From: Massilia sp. HP4
Lineage (GTDB): Bacteria; Pseudomonadota; Gammaproteobacteria; Burkholderiales; Burkholderiaceae_D
Direction: 5' to 3'
DNA length: 64,000 nt
Assembly (NCBI RefSeq): GCF_005222695.1
Contig: NZ_STGG01000020.1
Coordinates: 1 to 64,000 of the forward strand
In this document: positions 7,889 to 17,551 of the stretch, one piece after another
Layout of the letters: each line of letters starts with the position of its first letter
How positions within the stretch are numbered: position 1 is the stretch's first letter
Notes under the pieces: generated by a model
The model's database searches: none
Told to the model about the DNA's origin: nothing
What the model saw: the letters and a program-made list of their open reading frames with translations, nothing else
Position numbers and translations under genes: made by a program

Positions 7889-10800
7889 ATGGGCATGAAT
7901 CGTAGGCAGTTCCTCCGCGTAAGCGGTGCGGGACTGGCCGCTTCCACCATCGTCGCGCTCGGCTTCTCGCCGTTGCCGGCGATGGCGGAGACGCGGCACT
8001 ATAAATTGGCAAAGGCCAAGGAGACGCGCAACACCTGTCCGTACTGCTCGGTGGGCTGCGGCCTGCTGATGTACAGCCTGGGCGACGGCGCAAAGAACGT
8101 CACCTCGGACATCATCCATATCGAAGGCGACCCGGACCATCCGGTGAACCGTGGTACCCTGTGCCCGAAAGGCGCCGGCCTGCTCGACTTCGTGCACTCG
8201 CCGAACCGCCTCAAGTACCCAGAGGTGCGCGAGCCGGGCAGCAAGGAATGGAAGCGTATTTCGTGGGACCAAGCGATGTCGCGCATCGCCAAGTTCATGA
8301 AGGATGACCGCGACGCCAACTTCGTGGTCAACAATGCCGAAGGCAAACTAGTCAACCGATGGACCAGCACCGGCATGCTGTGTGCGTCCGCGGCGAGCAA
8401 CGAAACGGGCTACATCACGCATAAAGCAATGCGTTCGATGGGCATGCTCGTCTTCGACAACCAGGCTCGCGTTTGACACGGACCTACGGTGGCCGGTCTG
8501 GCCCCGACGTTCGGACGTGGCGCGATGACCAACCATTGGGTTGACATCAAGAATGCCGATGTAGTACTGATTATGGGCGGCAATGCCGCCGAGGCTCATC
8601 CATGCGGTTTCAAATGGGTGATCGAAGCCAAGCACCACAATAAAGCCAAGCTGGTCGTGGTCGACCCGCGTTTCACGCGTTCGGCCGCCATGAGCGACTA
8701 TTACGCGCCGATCCGCGCCGGCTCCGACATCGCCTTCCTGGGCGGCGTCATCAACTATCTGCTTAGCAACGACAAGATCCAGACCGAATACGTCCGGAAC
8801 TACACCAATGCCAGCTTCATCGTCGGCCCGGACTTCTCGTTCGAGGACGGTATCTTCTCCGGCTACGACGAAGCCAATCGCCGCTACGACAACAAGTCGT
8901 GGGGCTATGCCATAGGTGAAGACGGTTTTGCCAAGGTCGATCCGACCATGCAAGACCCGAATTGCGTCCTGCAGGTGATGAAGCGCCATTACTCGCGCTA
9001 CACCCCGGAACAGGTCAGCAAGATCACCGGCACCCCGGTCAAGCAGTTCATGAAAGTCTGCGAGTACATCGCGTCGACCGCCGTGCCGGGCCGCGCCATG
9101 ACGATCATGTATGCGCTGGGCTGGACCCAGCACAGCCAGGGCTCGCAGATCATCCGTACCGGCGCCATCATGCAGCTGCTGCTGGGTAACGTCGGCGTCG
9201 CCGGCGGTGGCCTGAACGCACTGCGCGGCCACTCCAACATCCAGGGCCTGACCGACCTGGGCCTGCTGTCGAACTCGCTGCCGGGCTATCTGTCGCTGGC
9301 GACCGACAACGAGCAGGATCTGGAGACCTACTACAAGCCGCGCGCGCTCAAGCCGCTGCGTCCGAACCAGATGAGCTACTGGCAGAACTATCCCAAGTTC
9401 TTCGTCAGCCTGCAAAAAGCCTGGTGGGGCGATGCCGCGACCGCCGAGAACAATTGGGCCTTCGACTACCTGCCGAAGATCGACAAGCTGTACGACGTGC
9501 TGCAGGCCTTCGAGCTGATGGGCCAGGGCAAGTTGAACGGCTATATCTGCCAGGGTTTCAATCCGGTGGGCTCCTTCCCTAACAAGAAGAAGATCATCGC
9601 CGGCCTGTCGAAGCTCAAGTTCCTGGTGACGATGGATCCGCTGAACACGGAAACGTCCGAATTCTGGCAAAACTTCGGCGAGTCGAACGACGTCGATCCG
9701 ACCCAGATCCAGACCACGGTGTTCCGCCTGCCGACCACCTGCTTTGCCGAGGAAGACGGTTCGCTGTCGAACTCGTCGCGCTGGCTGCAATGGCACTGGA
9801 AGGGCGCCGAGGCGCCATACGAGGCGAAACCGGACATCGAGATCATCGCCGACCTGTTCACCCGCATGAAGAATGCGTACATCAAGGATGGCGGCGCCTT
9901 CCCTGACCCGATGGTGAACCTGGCCTGGCCGTACAAGATTCCGCACAGCCCATCCGCTGAAGAACTCGCGAAAGAGTTTAACGGCAAGGCGCTGGCCGAC
10001 ATCATGGACGCCAAGGATCCGAGCAAGGTGCTGGTCAAGAAGGGCGACCAGGTGCCGGGCTTCGGCGTGCTGCGCGACGATGGCACCACCGCCAGCGGCT
10101 GCTGGATCTATGCCGGTTCGTGGACCCAGGCCGGCAACCAGATGGCCAACCGTGACAATGCCGACCCGTACGGCGTGGGTAACACGCTGGGCTGGGCATG
10201 GGCATGGCCGGCCAACCGCCGCGTGCTGTACAACGCGGCCTCGGCCGACCCGCAGGGCAAGCCGTGGAACCCGCACCGCAACCTGATCGCATGGAACGGC
10301 AGCAGCTGGACCGGATCCGACATCCCGGATATCCGTCCGGATGCGAATCCGGGCGACGAGGACCGCGTGCAGCCGTTCATCATGACGGCCGAGGGCGTGT
10401 CGCGCATGTTCGCGCCGACCGGCATGGCCGAAGGCCCGCTGCCTGAGCACTACGAGCCGTTCGAGTCGCCGTTCCCGCACAATCCGATGCATCCGAAGAA
10501 CCCGAAAGCCCGTGCCAATCCTGCGGCGCGCGTGTTCAAGGGCGATATGGAAGCATTCGGCACCGCGAAGGACTTCCCGTACGTTGCGACCAGCTATCGC
10601 CTGACCGAGCACTTCCACTACTGGACCAAGAACGTGCAGAGCAACGCAATCCTCCAGCCACAGCAGTTCGTGGAGATCGGCGAAGAGCTGGCCAAGGCCA
10701 AGGGCATCGGCAATGGCGATATGGTCAAGGTGTCGTCGATGCGCGGCTACATCAAGGCCAAGTGCGTCGTCACCAAGCGCATTCCGCAGCTCGACTGCGA

Positions 10801-10960
10801 TGGCATGAAGGTGGATACGGTCGGGTTGCCGAACCACTGGGGCTTTGTCGGTTTGACCAAGCCGGGCTTCCTGGTAAACACGCTGACCCCGTTCGTGGGC
10901 GATGCGAATACCCAGACGCCCGAGTTCAAGTCGTTCCTGGTCAATATCGAAAGGATTTAA
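7889..10960 (+). CDS. fdoG: Formate dehydrogenase, major (molybdenum/selenocysteine) subunit
   Basis: One 1023-residue selenoprotein, not two genes: the frame runs through TGA at 8474-8476, which is selenocysteine 196 in the context NQARV-Sec-HGPTVA, the same residue number as in E. coli FdnG/FdoG. It has a Tat signal (NRRQFLR at 4-10), the [4Fe-4S] ligands Cys50, Cys53, Cys57 and Cys92, then molybdopterin-guanine-dinucleotide domains to the C-terminus (TPEFKSFLVNIERI). The periplasmic subunit oxidises formate to CO2 and passes electrons to FdoH. Ribosome site TAGGAG lies about 9 nt upstream. The following genes encode the other subunits and the Sec machinery, confirming read-through. A naive annotation would split it at 8476 and 8489. 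Confidence 0.97.
8474..8506 (+). promoter_or_regulatory. Sec-TGA codon and bacterial SECIS hairpin
   Basis: TGA at 8474-8476 is followed, after a 10-nt linker, by a hairpin: CGG (8487-8489), bulged T (8490), GGCC (8491-8494), loop GGTCT (8495-8499), GGCC (8500-8503), CCG (8504-8506). The bulged U and the GGUCU loop are the features SelB recognises in the E. coli fdhF and fdnG elements. The sequence shows pairing directly; binding is by homology. Confidence 0.93.
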
Positions 10961-10963
10961 GTC

Positions 10964-11905
10964 ATGTCTTCACTACAATCTCTCGATATCGCAGCGCGGT
11001 CGGCCACCACGGCGACCGTGCCGGTGGCCCGTACCCACAAGCCCGAAGTCGCCAAGCTGATCGACGTCTCCAGCTGCATCGGCTGCAAGGCTTGCCAGGT
11101 GGCGTGCATGCAGTGGAACGATTTGCGCGACGAGATCGGCGATACCAACGGTACCTACGACAACCCGCGCGACCTGACGCCGCAGTCGTGGACGGTCATG
11201 AAGTATTCGGAAGTCGTCACCCAGACGCCTGACGAAGGTGACCGCCTCGAGTGGCTGATCCGCAAGGACGGCTGCATGCACTGCGACGAGCCGGGCTGCC
11301 TGAAGGCCTGCCCGGCGCCGGGCGCGATCGTCAAGTACACCAACGGCATCGTCGACTTCATCAGCGAAAACTGCATCGGCTGCGGCTACTGCGTCGCCGG
11401 CTGCCCGTTCGACGTGCCACGCATCAGCAAGGTGGACTCGAAGGCCTATAAATGCTCGTTGTGCGCGGACCGCGTGGCAGTGAACATGGAACCGGCCTGC
11501 GTCAAGATCTGTCCTACCGGCGCCATCCGTTTCGGCACCAAGGAAGACATGATCCACTACGCATCGGATCGCGTGGTGGACCTGAAGGAGCGCGGCTACC
11601 AGAACGCCGGCCTGTACAACCCGGCCGGCGTCGGCGGCACGCACGTGATGTATGTGTTGCAGCACGCCGACAAGCCGAACCTGTACTCGGGCCTGCCGGA
11701 GAACCCGACCATCAGCCCGACCGTGGCGCTGTGGAAGGGCGTGGCCAAGCCGCTGGGCGTGGCCGCGATGATCGGCGCCGCCGTGGCGGGCTTCTTCCAC
11801 TACATGAAAGTCGGTCCGATCGAGACCCATGTGGACGAACCGCCGGTGCAGCCGACGCCCGGGGCGGACCAGCGCGACGTAGTCCGCGATGAACCGCGCG
11901 TTTAA
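10964..11905 (+). CDS. fdoH: Formate dehydrogenase iron-sulfur (beta) subunit
   Basis: 313 residues starting 3 bp after the fdoG stop. Four ferredoxin-type Cys motifs are visible ([35 protein letters not shown] and CSLCADR...[10 protein letters not shown]), giving four [4Fe-4S] clusters that wire electrons from the FdoG active site to the haem subunit. A C-terminal hydrophobic helix (about 265-285, [14 protein letters not shown]) anchors it to the membrane. It is slightly longer than the E. coli protein at the N-terminus. Start chosen at ATG 10964 just after fdoG. Confidence 0.96.
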   Translation: MSSLQSLDIAARSATTATVPVARTHKPEVAKLIDVSSCIGCKACQVACMQWNDLRDEIGDTNGTYDNPRDLTPQSWTVMKYSEVVTQTPDEGDRLEWLIRKDGCMHCDEPGCLKACPAPGAIVKYTNGIVDFISENCIGCGYCVAGCPFDVPRISKVDSKAYKCSLCADRVAVNMEPACVKICPTGAIRFGTKEDMIHYASDRVVDLKERGYQNAGLYNPAGVGGTHVMYVLQHADKPNLYSGLPENPTISPTVALWKGVAKPLGVAAMIGAAVAGFFHYMKVGPIETHVDEPPVQPTPGADQRDVVRDEPRV

Positions 11906-11915
11906 GGAGAAGAAC

Positions 11916-12560
11916 ATGTTTATCACTCGCTATCGTGACCGTACGCGGATGAACCACTGGGCCGTGGCCCTGCTGTTCATCTGCGCGGGATTGACCGGGC
12001 TGGCATTGTTCCATCCTTCGATGTACTTCTTCAGCGTCTTCTTCGGCGGTGGACAATGGACCCGCATCCTGCACCCGTTCTTCGGGCTGTTCATGGTGCT
12101 CGGCTTCGTGTTCCTGTTCTTCGCCGTGGTGCGCGACAACTTCTGGACCAGGTCCGATACGGAATGGGTCAAGAAGGCGCCAAAGATGGTGACCACCGGC
12201 GACGAAAGCATGCTGCCGCCAGTGCACAAGTACAACGCTGGCCAAAAGGGCGTGTTCTGGGCCTTCGCCGTCAGCCTGGTGCTGCTGTTGATCACCGGCT
12301 TCATGTTCTGGCAACCATGGTTCGCGGACTTCTTCCCGATTCCGCTGCGCCGTGTCGCCATGCTGGTGCATGCGGTGGCGGCCCTGGTGCTGGTGCTGAG
12401 CGTCATCGTCCACGTGTATGCTGCCATCTGGGTCAAGGGTTCGTTCCGCGCCATGACCCGCGGCACCGTGCATGAGGACTGGGCGAAGTCGCACCACCCG
12501 CTGTGGTATAAGGAAGTCACCCGGACTAACAACCCGGAAATCACTCGCAAGAAACATTAA
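11916..12560 (+). CDS. fdoI: Formate dehydrogenase cytochrome b556 (gamma) subunit
   Basis: 214 residues from ATG 11916, which has a strong AAGGAGA 7 nt upstream overlapping the fdoH stop. An in-frame ATG at 11889 inside fdoH is less likely. Four transmembrane segments with membrane haem-ligand histidines (RMNHW, ILHPF, MLVHA, VHVYAAIWVKG). It accepts electrons from FdoH and reduces quinone. The C-terminal WAKSHHPLWYKEV motif matches E. coli FdoI closely. Confidence 0.95.
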   Translation: MFITRYRDRTRMNHWAVALLFICAGLTGLALFHPSMYFFSVFFGGGQWTRILHPFFGLFMVLGFVFLFFAVVRDNFWTRSDTEWVKKAPKMVTTGDESMLPPVHKYNAGQKGVFWAFAVSLVLLLITGFMFWQPWFADFFPIPLRRVAMLVHAVAALVLVLSVIVHVYAAIWVKGSFRAMTRGTVHEDWAKSHHPLWYKEVTRTNNPEITRKKH

Positions 12561-12575
12561 GGATCGCACTGTTCT

Positions 12576-13595
12576 ATGAGTGTTACCAAAGCAACACCGC
12601 TGCTCAGCCCGGAAGAAATCGCGGTCCGGTCCGGGCAGCAGATGCCCTACCTGCACCTCCCGCTGCGCGCCGAGCTGTTCGCCACCCGTGAAACCCGCCT
12701 GCGTCAGCTGGCGGCCGGGCATGCGATGCGCGACTTCCTGCTGTTCGCCGCCGAACTGGCGCATGTGCAGCACCAAGTCTTGCAAGACTTCCCGGAGGTC
12801 GCACTGCCCAGTGCAGACGACCTGTTGGCCGCCGGCCGCGCCGCCCAGGCGCCGCTGCCGGCGCCGCTGTGGCCGCGTGACCCGGCCTGGCGTGGGGCCT
12901 TGCGCCGCATGCTGGAACTGCTGGTCCCGCGTCTCACGGGCAGCCCGGCCCAGGCCGCCGTGCAGGCGGTCCTGGCCCAGGACGACGACCATCTCGAAGG
13001 CCAGGCCGAACTGCTGCTGCAAGGCGCAGCCGGCCTGGACATGGGAGCGGCGCCGCTGGTGGCGGCCGGCCTGCAGGTGTACTGGACCCATATGGTGCTG
13101 GCGACCAGCCAAGCCCACGGCGCGGCGCGCCAGGAACCGTTCGGGCGCACGCTCGACGTGACCCTGTGCCCGTGCTGCGGCAGCCTGCCGACCTCGTCGG
13201 TGACCAGGCTGGACCCCAGCGGCAGCAACTTCCGTTACCTGAACTGCGCGCTGTGCTCGACACAGTGGCATATGGTGCGGGTCAAGTGCAGCCACTGCCA
13301 GAGCACCAAGGGCATCCACTACCATTCGCTGCAGGCGGTGGCCACCGATGGCGCGCAGGAGGATACGGCGCAGGCATCGGTGCAGGCCGAGACCTGCGAC
13401 GAGTGCGGCCACTATCTCAAGATCGTGCGCATGGAGAGGGATCTCCATGTCGACCCGGTGGCCGACGACGTGGCGACCCTGACACTGGACATCCTGGTGT
13501 CCGAGGCCGGCTTCCAGCCGCACGGGGTCAATCTGCTGCTGCTCACGGGCGGTGAAGACGATCCTGTCGATCAAGAAGAAACAAGGAGTAACTGA
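12576..13595 (+). CDS. fdhE: Formate dehydrogenase accessory protein FdhE
   Basis: 339 residues, 15 bp after fdoI. The C-terminal half carries FdhE-type rubredoxin-like Cys pairs (LCPCCGSLPTSS, NCALCSTQW, KCSHCQSTKGIHY, CDECGHY) that bind iron. FdhE is a cytoplasmic protein that interacts with the formate dehydrogenase catalytic subunit before Tat export and is required for active respiratory formate dehydrogenase. Its place between the structural genes and selA is the usual maturation-module order. Confidence 0.95.
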   Translation: MSVTKATPLLSPEEIAVRSGQQMPYLHLPLRAELFATRETRLRQLAAGHAMRDFLLFAAELAHVQHQVLQDFPEVALPSADDLLAAGRAAQAPLPAPLWPRDPAWRGALRRMLELLVPRLTGSPAQAAVQAVLAQDDDHLEGQAELLLQGAAGLDMGAAPLVAAGLQVYWTHMVLATSQAHGAARQEPFGRTLDVTLCPCCGSLPTSSVTRLDPSGSNFRYLNCALCSTQWHMVRVKCSHCQSTKGIHYHSLQAVATDGAQEDTAQASVQAETCDECGHYLKIVRMERDLHVDPVADDVATLTLDILVSEAGFQPHGVNLLLLTGGEDDPVDQEETRSN

Positions 13596-13597
13596 TC

Positions 13598-15049
13598 ATG
13601 TCGACCTACGAGTCCGTGGTCCACGGCTCGAAGGCGACAGTCAAGGATCTGCCTTCGATCGATAAACTGCTGCGCCTGCCGTTTGTGCAGGCGCTGGTTT
13701 CCAGCCACGGCCATACCCTGGTCGCGGCGGAAGCGCGCGCGCAAGTCGATGGCTTGCGCGCGCAGGCCCTGGCCGGTGTGCTCTCGATGAGCGCGCTCGC
13801 GCCGGAGGCGCTCGGCCAGTCGCTGGCCGGGCGTATCGCCGAGCGCCTGGCGCCGCGCCTGCGCCGGGTGATCAACCTGACCGGAACGGTCATCCATACC
13901 AATCTCGGACGTGCTGTCTTGCCGCAAGCGGCGATCGACCACCTGGTGGCGATGATGGCCGGCCCGAACAACCTCGAATACGACCTCGTTACCGGCTCGC
14001 GCGGCGATCGCGACAGCATCGTCGAAGGCCTGCTGTGCGAGATCACGGGTGCTGAAGCAGCGACCGTGGTCAACAACAATGCCGCCGCCGTGCTGCTGTC
14101 GCTGGCCGCTCTGGGTGGCGGCCGCGAAGCCATCGTCTCGCGCGGCGAGCTGGTGGAAATCGGCGGCGCATTCCGCATGCCCGACGTGATGGCCAGCGCC
14201 GGCGCGCACATGGTCGAGGTCGGCACCACCAACCGCACCCACCTGGCGGACTACGAGCGCGCCATCACCGGGCGCACGGCGCTGCTGCTGAAGGTCCACA
14301 CCAGCAATTATGCGGTGCAGGGCTTTACCAGCTCGGTGTCGGAAGCCGAACTCGCGCCCCTGGCGAAGGCACGCGGGGTGGCCCTGGTCAGCGACCTCGG
14401 CAGCGGCTCGCTGATCGACATGGGCAAGTACGGCCTGCCGCAAGAACCGACGCCGCAGCAGATGCTGGCAGCCGGCTGCGACGTGGTGACGTTCTCGGGC
14501 GACAAGCTGCTGGGAGGGCCTCAGGCCGGCCTGATCGTGGGCTCGAAGGAATCCATCACCCGCATCCGCAAATTCCCGATGAAGCGCGCGCTGCGCCTGT
14601 CGAAGCTGCCGCTGGCGGCGCTCGAAGCGACCTTGCAGCTGTACCTGCAGCCCGAGCTGCTGGTGGACGAGCTTCCGACCTTGCGATGGCTGACCCGCAG
14701 CCGCGAGCAGGTGGCTGCCAACGCCCAGGCGCTGCTCGAACCGCTGCGCGCCGCACTGGCGCCGCGCTATACGGTGACGCCGGAATCGATGCTGAGCCAG
14801 ATCGGCTCGGGCTCGCTGCCGATCGACCGGCTGCCATCGAGCGGCCTGGCGATCGCGCCGAGCCTGTCGGGCAAGCGCGGCATGGGCACGGCGCTCGACG
14901 CGCTGTCGGAAGCGCTGCGCGGCCTGCCGCTGCCGGTGGTCGGCCGCATCTCGGACGACCGTCTGCTGCTCGACTGCCGCTGCATCGACGACCCGCTCGA
15001 GCTGCTGGGGCAACTGGGGGCGCTGCGGGCGGCGCTGATCCAGGATTAA
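13598..15049 (+). CDS. selA: L-seryl-tRNA(Sec) selenium transferase
   Basis: 483 residues, ATG 2 bp after the fdhE stop, ribosome site AAGGAG. A PLP-dependent enzyme of the SelA family: [16 protein letters not shown] near residue 90, NNNAAAVLL near 150, and the PLP lysine in [13 protein letters not shown] (Lys303). It converts Ser-tRNA(Sec) to Sec-tRNA(Sec) using selenophosphate. The tRNA it acts on is encoded about 5.6 kb downstream at 20678. selD, which makes selenophosphate, is not in this window. Confidence 0.97.
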   Translation: MSTYESVVHGSKATVKDLPSIDKLLRLPFVQALVSSHGHTLVAAEARAQVDGLRAQALAGVLSMSALAPEALGQSLAGRIAERLAPRLRRVINLTGTVIHTNLGRAVLPQAAIDHLVAMMAGPNNLEYDLVTGSRGDRDSIVEGLLCEITGAEAATVVNNNAAAVLLSLAALGGGREAIVSRGELVEIGGAFRMPDVMASAGAHMVEVGTTNRTHLADYERAITGRTALLLKVHTSNYAVQGFTSSVSEAELAPLAKARGVALVSDLGSGSLIDMGKYGLPQEPTPQQMLAAGCDVVTFSGDKLLGGPQAGLIVGSKESITRIRKFPMKRALRLSKLPLAALEATLQLYLQPELLVDELPTLRWLTRSREQVAANAQALLEPLRAALAPRYTVTPESMLSQIGSGSLPIDRLPSSGLAIAPSLSGKRGMGTALDALSEALRGLPLPVVGRISDDRLLLDCRCIDDPLELLGQLGALRAALIQD

Positions 15050-15066
15050 CACAAGAGGGACTTTGC

Positions 15067-17013
15067 ATGATCGTCGGCACCGCCGGACACATTGACCACG
15101 GCAAGACGGCGCTGGTACGCGCACTGACAGGCATCGACGCCGACCGCTTGCCCGAGGAGAAAAAGCGCGGCATTACGATCGAACTGGGCTATGCCTGGAT
15201 GCCGCTGGATGATGGCAACCGGATCGGCTTCGTCGACGTGCCGGGCCACGAAAAACTGGTGCGCACGATGGTGGCCGGCGCCAGCGGCATCGATTTCGGT
15301 TTGCTATTGATCGCGGCCGACGACGGCCCGATGCCGCAGACGATCGAGCACGCGACCATCCTGTCCCTGCTCGGCGTGCGCCGTGGCGCGGCCGTCATCA
15401 CCAAGATCGATCGCGTCGACGAGGCCCGCCTGCGCGAGACCAGGGCGGCGGTCGCCGGGCTGCTGGCCAGCGTTGGTCTCGACGACTATCCGGTGCTGCA
15501 GGTGTCCAGCGTGCGCGGCGACGGCATCGATGCGCTGCGCGAGCGCCTGGTGCAGGCGCTGCATGCGGCGCCGGTGGACGGCGCGCCTGGCGCGGGTTTT
15601 CGCATGGGCCTGGACCGCGCGTTCACGCTCGATGGCGTGGGCACGGTGGTCGCCGGCAGCGTCTCGAGCGGGCAGGTCGCCATCGGCGATGGCCTGGCGC
15701 TGGCTGGCACGCCCGACAAGGTCTATCGCGTGCGCAGCCTGCAGGTGCACAGCCGCGCCGCGCAGGAGGCGCATGCCGGCCAGCGCTGCGCCGTCGGCCT
15801 GGCGGGCCTGGAACGCAGCGACGAGCTGCGCGGCCAGGTGCTGTGCGACCCGGCGATCGCGCTTGCGACCCAGCGCATCGACGTCTGGCTGCAAGTGGCG
15901 TCGAGCGAGGAACGCGCGCTGCGTTCAGGCACCCTGGTGCACCTGCATGCGGCGACCCAGGATTGCCTGGCGACGGTGGCCGTGCTGGGCCAGCCGTCGA
16001 TCGCGCCCGGCGCCGCGGCGCCGGCCCAACTGGTGCTGCACAAGCCGGCCAATATCTGGCATGGCGACCGCTTCATCCTGCGCGACGCCTCCGCGATCCG
16101 CACGGTGGCCGGCGGCTCGGTGCTCGACCCCTTGGGACCGGTGCGCTATCGCCAGACGCCGGAACGGCTGGCCTATCTCGCCACCCAGCGCGCCGACGAT
16201 CCCCAAGCGCGCCTGCTGGGCGCGCTGGCCCAGGCGCCCTATGGCGTCAATGGCGCGACCTGGCTCAGGAGCGCCGGGTTGGCGCGCTGGCCGTTCGACC
16301 TGGCCAGTGTGCCCGATATTGTGGTCGGCGCCGGCGGCGAGTGGCTGGTTTCACGCGCGCGGTTGCAGGAAAACGAGGCCGGCCTGCTGCAGGCGCTGGG
16401 CGACTTCCATGCGAAATATCCGGACGAGATCGGCCCCGACCTGCTGCGTGCGCGACGCCTGGCCGCACCGTGCATGCCCGAGGCGCTATGGCTGCAGCTG
16501 ACCGGGCACATGATCGCGGCGGGCGCCATCAACCGCCGCAACGGTTTCCTGCACCTGCCCGAACACGGCGTGGCCTTGCGGGCGGCCGAGCAGGTGGTGG
16601 CCGAACACGCGCTGCCGAAACTGCTCGACGGACGCTTCGATCCGCCCTGGGTGCGGGATATCGCGCAGACCGCGCGCCTGCCCGAAGTGCAGGTGCGCCA
16701 GGTGCTGGGCCGCATGGCGCGCGGCGGCGATGTCTACCAGGTGGTGAAGGACTTGTTCTACCACCCGGCGGTGATGCAGGAAGCGGCCGACCTGGTTCGC
16801 CGGCTGGCGCACGAGGATGCCCAGGGCCAGGTCACGGCGGCGCGCTTCCGTGACGAGACCGGCCTGGGCCGCAAGCGCGCGATCCAGATCCTGGAGTTCT
16901 TCGACCGGATCGGTTTCTTGCGGCGGGTCGGGGACGCGCACCTGCTACGACCGGGCACGCTCCTGTTTCCTGCGAAGGACCAGGCAGCCGGCGCCGGCCA
17001 GCAGCAGGGCTAG
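15067..17013 (+). CDS. selB: Selenocysteine-specific elongation factor
   Basis: 648 residues from ATG 15067, 17 bp after selA, with ribosome site AGAGGGA; the frame is open further upstream but that stretch lies within selA. G-domain motifs: [13 protein letters not shown] (P-loop), DVPGHE, and TKID. EF-Tu-like domains follow, then four winged-helix domains that bind the SECIS hairpin (C-terminal [18 protein letters not shown]). It delivers Sec-tRNA to the ribosome at the fdoG TGA. The last 69 bp overlap, antisense, the end of the PEP-CTERM gene; the terminal nine residues ([12 protein letters not shown] region) extend beyond the usual SelB end. Confidence 0.96.
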   Translation: MIVGTAGHIDHGKTALVRALTGIDADRLPEEKKRGITIELGYAWMPLDDGNRIGFVDVPGHEKLVRTMVAGASGIDFGLLLIAADDGPMPQTIEHATILSLLGVRRGAAVITKIDRVDEARLRETRAAVAGLLASVGLDDYPVLQVSSVRGDGIDALRERLVQALHAAPVDGAPGAGFRMGLDRAFTLDGVGTVVAGSVSSGQVAIGDGLALAGTPDKVYRVRSLQVHSRAAQEAHAGQRCAVGLAGLERSDELRGQVLCDPAIALATQRIDVWLQVASSEERALRSGTLVHLHAATQDCLATVAVLGQPSIAPGAAAPAQLVLHKPANIWHGDRFILRDASAIRTVAGGSVLDPLGPVRYRQTPERLAYLATQRADDPQARLLGALAQAPYGVNGATWLRSAGLARWPFDLASVPDIVVGAGGEWLVSRARLQENEAGLLQALGDFHAKYPDEIGPDLLRARRLAAPCMPEALWLQLTGHMIAAGAINRRNGFLHLPEHGVALRAAEQVVAEHALPKLLDGRFDPPWVRDIAQTARLPEVQVRQVLGRMARGGDVYQVVKDLFYHPAVMQEAADLVRRLAHEDAQGQVTAARFRDETGLGRKRAIQILEFFDRIGFLRRVGDAHLLRPGTLLFPAKDQAAGAGQQQG

Positions 17014-17529
17014 CGAGCCTGGTTCCGGCACCTGGGCCGGATCCACGAAGGTGAAGTCGTCCATCCCGTACGAACCCTGGGCGTTGGTAAACACGACGAC
17101 CGCGTCGATCGCGCCAGCCCAGCCCGCGTCCAGGAAGGTCGACGTGCCTGATAACTGCAGCGACTGCGAACTTGCAACCAGCCGGCCGCCCGCGTACAGG
17201 TCGAAGCGGACATGGCCGTCCTCGTAGCCCGAGAACCATGCGCCGTTGAAGACCGTCGGCGCCAGGAAGCGGATGGTGCTCTCGAACGACCCGCCGTCGA
17301 TCCAGTCCGTCGTCGCCTGGCCATGGCCGGAACGCGGCGTGTGGGGCCAGGCGCCGGTGAAGACGTTCAGGCCGGCGTCCGTCCAGTCCAGGCCACCGTA
17401 GTTTCCGGGCAAGGCAGCATAGTCGTCGGGACCGACGATGTCGTCGAAATTGAGCACGGCGGCTTGGGCGAACGGTGCGCACAGCGCGATTGCTGCGCTG
17501 ACAGCGATATTGCGGAAGATGTGATGCAT
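16945..17529 (-). CDS. PEP-CTERM sorting domain protein
   Basis: 194 residues, leftward, ribosome site AGAGGAA before ATG 17529. Signal peptide 1-23 (ends AQA), a beta-rich secreted domain of unknown function, then the exosortase sorting signal VPEPG (about residue 167), a hydrophobic helix and an Arg-rich tail ([10 protein letters not shown]). PEP-CTERM proteins are processed by exosortase in bacteria that make exopolysaccharide. Its 3' end overlaps selB tail-to-tail by 69 bp, so both proteins use the same DNA for their C-termini. Confidence 0.85.
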   Translation of the reverse strand: MHHIFRNIAVSAAIALCAPFAQAAVLNFDDIVGPDDYAALPGNYGGLDWTDAGLNVFTGAWPHTPRSGHGQATTDWIDGGSFESTIRFLAPTVFNGAWFSGYEDGHVRFDLYAGGRLVASSQSLQLSGTSTFLDAGWAGAIDAVVVFTNAQGSYGMDDFTFVDPAQVPEPGSLALLLAGAGCLVLRRKQERARS

Positions 17530-17551
17530 ATTATTCCTCTCGATGATGGAT

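Noticed and set aside
8348-10837. Leftward open frame opposite fdoG
   Set aside because: Shadow; it runs across the SECIS and has no start signal or family pattern.
8489-10960. Separate second gene downstream of a TGA in fdoG
   Set aside because: Same frame, typical Sec context, SECIS hairpin and selABC nearby show one selenoprotein.
14686-15066. N-terminal extension of SelB into selA
   Set aside because: The sequence there is selA in another frame; the SelB G-domain begins at ATG 15067 with a ribosome site.
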